A stretch of DNA of 64,000 nt from Pseudorhizobium flavum. Lineage in GTDB: Bacteria; Pseudomonadota; Alphaproteobacteria; Rhizobiales; Rhizobiaceae. Positions 9,335 through 16,779 of the stretch are shown here, in pieces. Under the pieces are notes generated by a model. The model did not search any database, was not told the origin of the DNA, and was given only the letters and a program-made list of their open reading frames with translations. The stretch lies in contig NZ_LR723670.1 in the NCBI RefSeq assembly GCF_902502825.2, positions 3,344,501 through 3,408,500 on the forward strand, given 5' to 3'. How positions within the stretch are numbered: the first letter of the stretch is position 1; every line of letters starts with the position of its first letter. The translations under genes and the position numbers were made by a program.

Positions 9335-10621
9335 ATGCCGATGCGCCTGAAAAACATCGCTCTCGCACTCGCACTCGCGACTGCCCTTGCGGGCTGCAAT
9401 GACACTCTCGATTCCGTCGACGTGTCCAAGATCAAGAACAAGGTCGAACACCCCCTGCCCTCGCGCATTGTCGCCGAGATGCAGAAGAAGAACATGCCGC
9501 GCACGTCGCCGATCATGATCCGCATCTTCAAGGAAGAAGGTGTGCTGGAGGTCTGGAAGGCGAAAGCCGACAACCGTTTCGACATGATCTCGAGCTACCA
9601 AATCTGCGCGTGGTCAGGGAAGCTGGGCCCGAAGAAGAAAGAAGGCGACAGGCAGGCACCCGAAGGCTTCTACAACCTGACGCCGGCGCATCTCAATCCG
9701 AACTCCAAGTACTTCCTCGCCATCAATACCGGCTTCCCGAACCGCTATGACCAGGTCAACGGCCGGACCGGTTCCAACCTGATGATCCACGGCGCCTGCT
9801 CCTCGTCCGGATGCTATTCGATGACGGACGAGCAGGTTCTGGAAATCTATGCCTTTGCGCGCGACGCCTTCAAGGGTGGTCAGTCCGCCGTGCAACTGCA
9901 GGCCTTTCCCTTCCGGATGACGGCGGAAAACATGGCCCGCCACCGGGGCAGCGAGCACTACGACTTCTGGCAGATGCTGAAGACCGGCTACGACAACTTC
10001 GAGGTGACGAAGCGTCCCCCCGAGGTGAATGTCTGCGAGAAAAAGTACGTCTTCAACCAGCAGGTCGAGGGCGCAGCGACCTTCAACGCAGCGGCAGCCT
10101 GCCCGCCGATGTCGACACCCCCGGGCTTGATGGCCGCTCTCGCATCCCATCAGCAGAGCTACGATGTAGCCTATACGAAGGCCGTCAAGAAGCTTGACGG
10201 CATGGTCTGGTACGAGCCCTCTGAAGCCGAGCGAAAGGCCGTGGTTGCCGAGAAGCGCAAGGGCCGGGACATTGCCTATGCCCCGACCGGTACCTCTCTC
10301 GAAGCCGGCAAGCTGATGAAGCGCGAGGAGTTCGAGGCGCTGATGGCGAAGCGCACGGCACCGGAAAACAAACCCGCAACGACCATGCTTGCCTCGACGT
10401 CCGCCCGTCCGGCAACGGCGGCGGAGCGTATGAAGCAGGACCGCCTGCCGCGCCCGCAGAGCGAAATGGCAGGGGCCGCCCCGACTGCAGAGCCGACGGC
10501 CACGGCCGATGCTTCGTCCACCACGGTGCCGATCCCGGTCCAGAATCCGATGGCCTATGCTGCCCCGCCGGTTTCGGACAGCAAGAAACGGCCCTTCTGG
10601 AAGTTTTGGTCGCAGGAATGA
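9335..10621 (+). CDS. L,D-transpeptidase family lipoprotein (YkuD domain)
   Basis: The 428-residue protein starts with a lipoprotein signal ending in a lipobox (LAGC, Cys at about residue 21), so it is likely membrane-anchored and faces the periplasm. A YkuD-type catalytic domain, closest to the YafK/DpaA-like branch, spans about residues 35-200. The catalytic motif HGACSSSGCYSM near residues 150-162 contains the nucleophilic Cys. A long Ala/Pro/Thr-rich low-complexity tail follows. Such enzymes form or hydrolyse peptidoglycan crosslinks or release lipoprotein from peptidoglycan; which of these applies is not shown here. The stop overlaps the tusA start (ATGA). The start could also be the ATG at 9341. 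Confidence 0.85.
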   Translation: MPMRLKNIALALALATALAGCNDTLDSVDVSKIKNKVEHPLPSRIVAEMQKKNMPRTSPIMIRIFKEEGVLEVWKAKADNRFDMISSYQICAWSGKLGPKKKEGDRQAPEGFYNLTPAHLNPNSKYFLAINTGFPNRYDQVNGRTGSNLMIHGACSSSGCYSMTDEQVLEIYAFARDAFKGGQSAVQLQAFPFRMTAENMARHRGSEHYDFWQMLKTGYDNFEVTKRPPEVNVCEKKYVFNQQVEGAATFNAAAACPPMSTPPGLMAALASHQQSYDVAYTKAVKKLDGMVWYEPSEAERKAVVAEKRKGRDIAYAPTGTSLEAGKLMKREEFEALMAKRTAPENKPATTMLASTSARPATAAERMKQDRLPRPQSEMAGAAPTAEPTATADASSTTVPIPVQNPMAYAAPPVSDSKKRPFWKFWSQE

Positions 10622-10854
10622 CGTCGGGGACGCTGGACTCCGCCTATGACTTGCGGGGTCTCAAATGCCCTCTTCCGGTGCTCAAGACCCGCCGGCGGCT
10701 GAAGTCGATGCGCTCCGGCGACGAGCTTATCATCAAAACGAGCGACCCCTTGGCCGGCATCGACATTCCGCACTTCTGCCGGGAGGAAGGCCACGAACTG
10801 CTGCAGTCGGAAAAAACCGAAGACGGCCACCGCTTCTGCATCCGGAAGGGATGA
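10618..10854 (+). CDS. tusA: TusA-family sulfur carrier protein
   Basis: This 78-residue protein carries the TusA signature LRGLKCPLPVL (CPxP, Cys near residue 15), whose Cys carries a persulfide. In Escherichia coli TusA passes sulfur to tRNA thiolation and to molybdenum-cofactor enzymes. The ATG at 10618 overlaps the stop of the L,D-transpeptidase gene, so translation is coupled. The frame extends 12 bp upstream without support. It converges on the COG0523 GTPase gene with a 15-bp gap. The symbol is given by family; the exact acceptor is unknown. Confidence 0.85.
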   Translation: MTSGTLDSAYDLRGLKCPLPVLKTRRRLKSMRSGDELIIKTSDPLAGIDIPHFCREEGHELLQSEKTEDGHRFCIRKG

Positions 10855-10869
10855 CCGGGGAGGCAACCG

Positions 10870-12018
10870 TTACATCCGCAGTCCAGGGACGGCCAACGGA
10901 TTGTCTTCAAGCGCGGCACGATCGGGACGGTCAACGCGCGGTTGGCCGGTGAAGGCGGCAAAGAGATCCGACACGAACTCTTCCGACAGCCCCTGCGTGA
11001 TCAGCACCATGCGCGTACGTCGATCCAAGCCTGCCGGCCAGGCATCGAGCCGCTGGGGCGGGTGAAAGATGGACTGCACGCCGTGCAGCACCAGCGGCCG
11101 GTCCGGATTGTCCGACAGCGCAACCACCGCCTTCATACGCAACAGCTTCTCTCCATGTGCAGAGCGAAGCAGATCGACGAACATGTCGATGGCCGCAGGA
11201 TCTATGGGGCGATCGCTGACCAGCGAGAACGAGCGAATGTCCTCGCCATGCCGATTGACGTCGTGATGGTGGTGGTGATGGTCACCATGATGATGGTGGT
11301 CACCGTGGTCATGATGATGATGGCCATTCCCTTGAGAGACCATCAGTTCGTCCTGCAACCATCGCCCGACATCAGGGCTCTTAGTCGCAGGGTCATAGAG
11401 ACCATTGGCGAGGATCGCAGCACTCGCGGCTTCCGGAGCGTCGCCGTCCACTCGAGGCGCCCGCGGGTTCAGCCCCGCCAGGCGCGTCTCCAGCGCCTCC
11501 AGCCGAGCTGAATCGGTCAACGACTTCTTCGAGACGATGAGCCGGTCCGCCACCGCAACCTGCTTTACGGCTTCCGCATGCCGGTCAAGGGTTGCCAGAC
11601 CATGCACAGCATCGACGACGGTGATGACGCCGTCAAGCTCGAAGTTCTGGGCGATGACCGGGTGTCCCATGATGGATTGCATGACGGGTGCGGGATCCGC
11701 GAGGCCGGTCGTCTCGATGACGATCCGCCGCAACGGCTTCAGCTTTCCGGTCTGGATGGCATCCATGAAATAGGCAAGTGTATCGACCAGCTCTCCCCGT
11801 ACCGTGCAGCACAGGCAACCGTCTGACAGTTGAACCAGCGCGTCGCCCGACGCTTCCACGAGCAGGTTGTCGATCCCCACCTCGCCGAACTCGTTGATGA
11901 TGACCGCGGTATCGGTAATGGCCGGATCCTTCAGGATCCGGTTGAGAAGCGTCGACTTTCCGGCGCCGAGAAAGCCGGTGAGAATCGAAACGGGAATGCG
12001 GCCGGAAGCAGGAGACAT
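10870..12018 (-). CDS. COG0523 (CobW/G3E family) metallochaperone GTPase with His-rich linker
   Basis: The 382-residue protein has a Walker A motif GFLGAGKS (15-22), the family metal motif CLCC (68-71), INEFGEVGID (41-50), the SKKSL guanine-specificity region near 163, and a CobW C-terminal domain (about 265-365). Between the domains lies a His-rich stretch, residues 233-252, with 15 or more histidines and interspersed Asp and Gly. Such stretches store or bind zinc, cobalt or nickel. The cobS/cobT genes are 8 kb away and not linked, so a cobalamin role is not favoured. A zinc-allocation role (ZagA/ZigA-like) is equally possible. It is followed 10 bp... on the same strand upstream by the D,D-carboxypeptidase gene, suggesting co-transcription. 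Confidence 0.88.
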   Translation of the reverse strand: MSPASGRIPVSILTGFLGAGKSTLLNRILKDPAITDTAVIINEFGEVGIDNLLVEASGDALVQLSDGCLCCTVRGELVDTLAYFMDAIQTGKLKPLRRIVIETTGLADPAPVMQSIMGHPVIAQNFELDGVITVVDAVHGLATLDRHAEAVKQVAVADRLIVSKKSLTDSARLEALETRLAGLNPRAPRVDGDAPEAASAAILANGLYDPATKSPDVGRWLQDELMVSQGNGHHHHDHGDHHHHGDHHHHHHDVNRHGEDIRSFSLVSDRPIDPAAIDMFVDLLRSAHGEKLLRMKAVVALSDNPDRPLVLHGVQSIFHPPQRLDAWPAGLDRRTRMVLITQGLSEEFVSDLFAAFTGQPRVDRPDRAALEDNPLAVPGLRM

Positions 12019-12027
12019 GTCCTCGGC

Positions 12028-13125
12028 TCAGAACGTCGGCCGCGGGAGCGGGATCGGCACATTGGCGATCTCGTTCTGGCCCTTGGTGCTCGCCGCGACT
12101 TCCGAACCGGGAATCAGCCCCGCAAAACTGTAGCGCGGCGGCCGCGACATCTCCTTGATATGAGGAGAATGCACGATCATCCGCCCGGCATCGTCGCGGC
12201 CTTCGCTGCGCACCTTTGCCGCCCGCGGATTGCAGATTTCGGCACTCACGTCGTTGACGGTAGCGGTGTCACCATAGGGAGCAAGGGCGGAAAGTGGTAT
12301 TCCTTGGCCCTGAGGCGCGGAAAGGCCCTTCTGCAGGAGATCGGCGGATTCGTCCGCACGACCCGCAAGGCTGTCGGAGCCGAGAACGACGGAAATGACG
12401 GTGCGGCCGTTCCGCGTCGCCGACGACACCTGATTGAAGCCGGACGCGCAGATGAAGCCCGTCTTCATGCCGTCAGCGCCGTCGAAGCGGCCGACGAGCA
12501 TGTTAAAATTGGAATAGTTCTTCTTGCCGGTACTGACACCCTCGAGCGCAAAATATCCGGCATACTCAGGAAACTCCCGCTTCAGCTGCATGGCGAGAAC
12601 GGCCATGTCCCGGGCAGTCGTATACTGTCCCTTGCCCGGCAGGCCATGCGGGTTGATGAATCGGGTCGAGGTCATCCCCAATCGTCCAGCCTCGGAGTTC
12701 ATCATCACGATGAACTCGTCGAGGGTGCCACCGACAGTCTCCGCGACGGCCACCGCAATGTCATTGGCGGATTTCACCAACAACAGCTTGAGGGCACTGT
12801 CGAGCGTGAGCTTCGAGCCCGGCTTGAAATACATCTTGCTGGCCGGCTGGTCCGCGGCCTTCTTGCTCATGACCACTTCCGTATCCAGCGCCAGCCTGCC
12901 GGACTTTAGAGCCTTGAAGGTCACATAGGCGGTCATCAGCTTGGTGAGGGAGGCGGGATACCATTTGCTGAACGCCTCTTCATGGGCGATCACCCGGCCC
13001 GTACGGACGTCCACGACCATGCTCGGATTGGCATGTGCAGCACCCGCCGACGCGATCACCACAACGGCAAGTACGGATGCCATCAACCGGGGAAAACGCG
13101 GCAGGCTAGGGCGATTGTTCGGCAA
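12028..13125 (-). CDS. Serine-type D-alanyl-D-alanine carboxypeptidase (DacA/DacF type)
   Basis: This penicillin-binding protein of 365 residues trims the terminal D-Ala of peptidoglycan pentapeptides in the periplasm. A signal peptide covers about residues 1-32. The active-site motifs are SLTK (Ser59-Lys62), SAN (119-121) and KTG (221-223). It lacks the usual full C-terminal PBP5 membrane anchor domain and ends in a short Pro/basic tail, so its anchoring is unclear. It lies 9 bp upstream of the COG0523 gene on the same strand. Confidence 0.92.
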   Translation of the reverse strand: MPNNRPSLPRFPRLMASVLAVVVIASAGAAHANPSMVVDVRTGRVIAHEEAFSKWYPASLTKLMTAYVTFKALKSGRLALDTEVVMSKKAADQPASKMYFKPGSKLTLDSALKLLLVKSANDIAVAVAETVGGTLDEFIVMMNSEAGRLGMTSTRFINPHGLPGKGQYTTARDMAVLAMQLKREFPEYAGYFALEGVSTGKKNYSNFNMLVGRFDGADGMKTGFICASGFNQVSSATRNGRTVISVVLGSDSLAGRADESADLLQKGLSAPQGQGIPLSALAPYGDTATVNDVSAEICNPRAAKVRSEGRDDAGRMIVHSPHIKEMSRPPRYSFAGLIPGSEVAASTKGQNEIANVPIPLPRPTF

Positions 13126-13196
13126 GACGGTAACCTCGTTGTGTCGGAAACGAGCGTGGCCATAGGTGGCCTATGTGGCCAAGCAATGGCAAAGAA

Positions 13197-13213
13197 GATT
13201 GATTGCGTCAATC
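13197..13213. promoter_or_regulatory. Inverted repeat upstream of the M20 amidohydrolase gene
   Basis: GATTGA-N5-TCAATC forms a perfect 6-bp inverted repeat in the divergent gap between the carboxypeptidase gene and the M20 gene, 65 bp before the latter. It looks like an operator for a dimeric regulator. The 5-bp spacer rules out an FNR/FixK box, which needs TTGAY-N4-RTCAA. The cognate regulator is unknown. Confidence 0.3.
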
Positions 13214-13277
13214 GCAACGGCCACTATGCAGTGGGACGAGGATTCACGATCTCGTATGCGAGGCCCAAGGGGAAAGA

Positions 13278-14441
13278 ATGCCGATCATCAACCGAGCCGC
13301 CGAACTTCAGGCGGAAGCGACGGAGTGGCGCCGCCATCTGCACCAGCATCCCGAAATTCTCTACGACGTTCATGAAACCGCTGCCTTCGTGACAGCACGC
13401 CTCCACGAGTTCGGGGTGGACGAGATTGTCGGCGGCATCGGCGGTACCGGCGTCGTCGGGATCATCCGCGGCCGGGGACCGGGCGAACGGACGATCGGGC
13501 TGCGCGCCGACATGGACGCCCTGCCGCTTGAAGAGATGACGGGCAAGCCGTGGAGTTCGAAGATATCCGGCCGCATGCATGCCTGCGGGCATGACGGACA
13601 CACCGCGATGCTGCTTGGTGCGGCAAAATATCTTGCCGAAACCCGCAATTTCAACGGAGCCATCGCGGTCATCTTCCAGCCGGCCGAGGAAGGCGGCGCC
13701 GGAGCGCTGGCGATGATCCAGGACGGCCTGATGGAGCGGTTCCGGATCGACGAGGTCTATGGCATGCACAACATGCCAGGCGTACCGATCGGCCAGTTTG
13801 CAATCCGTCGCGGCGCCATCATGGCCGCCCCCGACAAGTTCGCCATCACCGTCAGGGGCCGCGGCGGCCACGCGGCCCAGCCGCACCGAACGATCGACCC
13901 CATCCTCGTCGGCACCCAGATCGTCGGCAGCCTGCAGGCGATTGCCGCACGCAATGCCGACCCGCTGGCATCCGTCGTCGTTTCGGTGACCCGCTTCCAG
14001 GCGGGAACGACGCACAACATCATTCCCGACTGTGCCGAGCTCGGCGGAACCGTCCGCAGCCTCAACGAGGAGGTTCGCGATCTCGCCGAGCAGCGCATCC
14101 GACAGATCGTCGCCGGCATTACCCTTGCCCATGATGCGAATGCGGAGATCCACTACGAGCGCAATTGCCCCGTCACCATCAACCACGACGGCGAAACCGG
14201 ACATGCCGCACGGGCAGCCTCGGACGTGGTGGGCACGGCCAATCTCGATCTGGAGGTGGATCCTTCGATGGCTGGAGAGGACTTTGCCTACATGCTGAGG
14301 AGCCGCCCCGGCGCCTTCATCTTCATCGGCAACGGCGACAGCGCGCCTCTCCACAACCCCGCCTATGACTTCAGCGACGAGGCGATCGCCTACGGCATCT
14401 CCTATTGGGTGCGGCTGGCGGAACAACGCCTCGCTGATTGA
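13278..14441 (+). CDS. M20-family amidohydrolase (hippurate hydrolase-like)
   Basis: This 387-residue zinc-dependent aminoacylase/carboxypeptidase belongs to the HipO/AbgB-type M20D group. Metal ligands are seen in HACGHDGH (near residue 104), the catalytic Glu in PAEEGGAGA (near 138) and the His in YGMHNMPG (near 162). An inserted dimerisation domain covers about 180-295. Such enzymes hydrolyse N-acyl amino acids or related amides; the substrate cannot be told from sequence. The ATG at 13278 has a GGGGAAAG site upstream and was preferred to the longer frame. It is a single-gene unit ahead of tRNA-Arg. Confidence 0.88.
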   Translation: MPIINRAAELQAEATEWRRHLHQHPEILYDVHETAAFVTARLHEFGVDEIVGGIGGTGVVGIIRGRGPGERTIGLRADMDALPLEEMTGKPWSSKISGRMHACGHDGHTAMLLGAAKYLAETRNFNGAIAVIFQPAEEGGAGALAMIQDGLMERFRIDEVYGMHNMPGVPIGQFAIRRGAIMAAPDKFAITVRGRGGHAAQPHRTIDPILVGTQIVGSLQAIAARNADPLASVVVSVTRFQAGTTHNIIPDCAELGGTVRSLNEEVRDLAEQRIRQIVAGITLAHDANAEIHYERNCPVTINHDGETGHAARAASDVVGTANLDLEVDPSMAGEDFAYMLRSRPGAFIFIGNGDSAPLHNPAYDFSDEAIAYGISYWVRLAEQRLAD

Positions 14442-14460
14442 CGGCGGTGAACGGGGCCGG

Positions 14461-14513
14461 AAGCTCGCCTGCCCCGCCCATGAAAAGGCTTGGCTTCGGC
14501 AGGCGGCTTTTGT
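14461..14513 (+). terminator. Possible rho-independent terminator after the M20 gene
   Basis: The arms CGCCTGCC and GGCAGGCG are separated by about 24 nt that may fold further, and are followed by GCTTTTGT. The position directly after the M20 stop and before the tRNA fits a terminator. The large loop lowers confidence. Confidence 0.4.
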
Positions 14514-14528
14514 ATGGATGCTGGCAAT

Positions 14529-14605
14529 GGTCCCGTAGCTCAGCAGGATAGAGCACCAGATTCCTAATCTGGGGGTCGCGCGTTCGAATCGCGCCGGGAT
14601 CACCA
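14529..14605 (+). tRNA. tRNA-Arg (anticodon CCT)
   Basis: This 77-nt cloverleaf with encoded CCA decodes AGG. The acceptor stem GGTCCCG pairs with CGGGATC (one G-T pair). The anticodon stem is CCAGA/TCTGG with loop TTCCTAA. The T arm is GCGCG-TTCGAAT-CGCGC. The D arm is GCTC...GAGC. It stands alone between the M20 gene and the convergent FAH-family gene. No intron is present. Confidence 0.97.
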
Positions 14606-14672
14606 ACCCTCATGTCCTTGCGTTAGAAGATTGCAATTGGAAAACCCGGCCATGCGCCAGGTGGCTCCGGAA

Positions 14673-15380
14673 CTACACCACCCGAAAACGCACCTCGCCG
14701 AGGCCTTCCACGTATCCGGTCATTTCGTCACCCCGGAAGACTGCCCCCACGCCCGCCGGGGTCCCGGCGAAAATGAGGTCGCCGGGCTTCAACTCGAACA
14801 GGCGTGAGAGATAGGCGATCATCTCCGGCACCTTCCAGATCATCTGGTTGAGGTCACCGCTCTGACGGGTCTCGCCGTTCACCTTCAACCAGATCGCTCC
14901 CTGCGCCGGATGTCCGACATCGGAGACCGGATGGAGGGGACCACAGGGCGCCGATGCTTCGAAAGCCTTACCGGTTTCCCAGGGCCGGCCAAGCTTCTTG
15001 GCTTCCCCCTGAAGGTCGCGGCGGGTCATGTCGAGGCCCACGGCATATCCGTAGACGCAGTCGAGTGCATGCTCGGCCGGGATGTCCCGGCCACCCTTTG
15101 CAAGCGCCACCACCAGTTCCACTTCGTGGTGAACGTCGCTGGACATTGCCGGATAAGGGAAGTCCTGGCCGAGGGCAAGGATCGTGTCAGGGTTCTTCTG
15201 GAAGAAGAACGGTGGCTCCTTGTCAGGGTCGTGGCCCATCTCGATCGCATGATCGGCGAAATTGCGCCCGACGCAGTAGATCCGGTGGATCGGAAAGACG
15301 GCATCGCGCCCCGCGACGGCGAGCGTCGGCACCGGCGCCGGCTCGAAAACGAAGTTTCGGTGTGAGGAGGTGTCCTTCAT
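14673..15380 (-). CDS. Fumarylacetoacetate hydrolase family protein (fumarylpyruvate hydrolase-like)
   Basis: The 235-residue FAH-fold protein has IYCVGRNFADHAIEMG near the N-terminus, then PFFFQKNPDT. The metal-binding acidic set starts in HHEVELVVAL (Glu near residues 77 and 79) with a further Asp in GLDMTRRDLQ (near 110), and the C-terminal motif is PGDLIFAGTPAGVG. The length and the PFFFQK motif resemble fumarylpyruvate hydrolase of gentisate breakdown, but no gentisate genes are nearby. The substrate is therefore open; oxaloacetate decarboxylase or acylpyruvase activity is also known in this family. The start at 15380 is chosen for the GGAGCT site; the frame extends to 15464 without homology-like sequence. 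Confidence 0.85.
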   Translation of the reverse strand: MKDTSSHRNFVFEPAPVPTLAVAGRDAVFPIHRIYCVGRNFADHAIEMGHDPDKEPPFFFQKNPDTILALGQDFPYPAMSSDVHHEVELVVALAKGGRDIPAEHALDCVYGYAVGLDMTRRDLQGEAKKLGRPWETGKAFEASAPCGPLHPVSDVGHPAQGAIWLKVNGETRQSGDLNQMIWKVPEMIAYLSRLFELKPGDLIFAGTPAGVGAVFRGDEMTGYVEGLGEVRFRVV

Positions 15381-15495
15381 GTCGAGCTCCGGCGGACGTT
15401 GAGGATGAGGCACTGACTTGCCACATCGCCGTCGCTCCGTCGAGGTACTGCTTCCGCATCGCACCGGTGACAGTCGGGCTCGTGAGGAATTCCGA

Positions 15496-16596
15496 TTACC
15501 CCAGGTCGAGCGCCGCCCGGATCATGTCGTCGCTCTCGGTCTCCTGCACCACTACGCCATACCAGCCGAGGCCGTCGTAATCCTCATAGCCAAGGGTTTT
15601 GGCGAATGCGACGATTGCTCCATTGCGATCATAGTAGCTACCCTTGTCCTGCCCGGTCTTCTTCTGCAGGGCGTAGTGGGTGAAGAGCAGCGAGGGGCGC
15701 GTGGTGGCGATGACCTTGTTGTTGCCATCAAGGAGCATGACGATCGTCTTCTCGGCGACGTGAGGTGGAAGGTTCGCCTCCTTTTCCACGATCGCCTGCC
15801 CCTGGATCTCCCAGTCGAAATAGACGCCGAGCGTGCCGAGGAGCTGCCCATCCAGCCGTCCACCCTCCCGCACGCCCGTCGCATAGACCAGCGCTCTACG
15901 TCCGTCGTGAAGGCGGCTCTGCTTGACGTCATCGACAATGTAGTCGTCGCCGGAACCGCAGCGTCTCGCGGCAGCAAACCAGGGCTCGGCCGTGATGGTA
16001 GTACCTGCGATCTTTCTCTGGAACGCCGGATTGGCGGAGGCGACGATGCGGCCATCCAGATCTGTCAGCACTAGATCGAGATAGACGGTGTAGAAGCGAT
16101 TGATAACGCCCAGCCTCTCGGAGGCAACCGCCCGGATTGCAGGATCGTCGCTTGAAAGCGCTTGCCAGAGCGCTGACTCGGTCGCCCACCAGCGTACGTC
16201 CGCCGTACGCTCGAAGAGGTTGCGGACGATGAGCTGGACCAGTGTCTGGGCAAGGTCCGTTAATCGGACACCTTCCATCTCGACGACCAGCGCATCCGCC
16301 ATGCTGCGACCGAGGCCGATGCGCCCCAGTACGCGGGTTTCGAACTTCTCCGCGATCTCCGTGGCCGTCTGCGCCAGGCGCTGCACTTCATTGGCGACAA
16401 CCGCAAAGCCCTTTCCGGTGTCTCCGGCCCTTGCCGCTTCGATCAGCGCGTTGATTGCCAGCAGCCTTATCTGCCTGACCACATTGGCGTTGTCGGCGCT
16501 GAACCGCTCTAGCTCAATCCCGATACCCTCGGTCACGATCTTCATGGTGCGGGGCGTTGCCGCTGGGTGGGACTTGTCCTGGGATTGCGCCAGCAT
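15496..16596 (-). CDS. Reversed-architecture MCP hairpin-tip protein with C-terminal Cache-like sensor
   Basis: The 366-residue protein carries a short MCP signalling segment at residues about 38-85, containing NALIEAARAGDTGKGFAVVA followed by NEVQRLA, the hairpin tip that contacts CheA/CheW. Residues about 165-360 look like a Cache-type ligand domain with YLDLVLTDLDGRIVASANP and a WF...Y...D pattern. No transmembrane helix, HAMP or methylation helices are visible, so it is predicted to be cytoplasmic. The order is the reverse of a normal chemoreceptor. The start at 16596 is the only one in frame: upstream codons run to a TGA with no ATG, GTG or TTG. No che genes adjoin it. It may act as a soluble receptor or a CheA/CheW-array modulator. 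Confidence 0.75.
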   Translation of the reverse strand: MLAQSQDKSHPAATPRTMKIVTEGIGIELERFSADNANVVRQIRLLAINALIEAARAGDTGKGFAVVANEVQRLAQTATEIAEKFETRVLGRIGLGRSMADALVVEMEGVRLTDLAQTLVQLIVRNLFERTADVRWWATESALWQALSSDDPAIRAVASERLGVINRFYTVYLDLVLTDLDGRIVASANPAFQRKIAGTTITAEPWFAAARRCGSGDDYIVDDVKQSRLHDGRRALVYATGVREGGRLDGQLLGTLGVYFDWEIQGQAIVEKEANLPPHVAEKTIVMLLDGNNKVIATTRPSLLFTHYALQKKTGQDKGSYYDRNGAIVAFAKTLGYEDYDGLGWYGVVVQETESDDMIRAALDLG

Positions 16597-16779
16597 TGGA
16601 CGGCCTTGCCTCTCAGCAGCGAGAAGATGGAAAACAGATTTGACTGAAATTACTCATCTAAACTTCCGCAGTATGGTTAATATTTCGTTACATTCAATAT
16701 ACCTTTCGAAAACCAAAGAAACTGGACCGGAAAAACATGGGGAATCTCCAATCCGAACTTTCACGTCCCTACAGGACCG

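Noticed and set aside
11255..11330. CAT/ATG-rich repeat read as a microsatellite or CRISPR-like array
   Set aside because: It encodes the histidine-rich linker of the COG0523 GTPase; there is no spacer-repeat structure.
13198..13212. TTGA...TCAA pattern taken at first for a second FNR/FixK box
   Set aside because: The spacer is 5 bp instead of the 6 bp between TTGA and TCAA in the consensus, so the half-site phasing is wrong. It is kept only as an unspecified inverted repeat.
14529..14605. tRNA-Arg(CCT) as an integration site for a mobile element
   Set aside because: No integrase, direct repeat of the tRNA 3' end or foreign-looking cargo lies nearby. The flanking genes are ordinary.
16677..16691. 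TTAA-N7-TTAC resembling a CtrA box upstream of the reversed MCP gene
   Set aside because: One mismatch in a short AT-rich consensus within an AT-rich gap is expected by chance, so it is not listed as a site.
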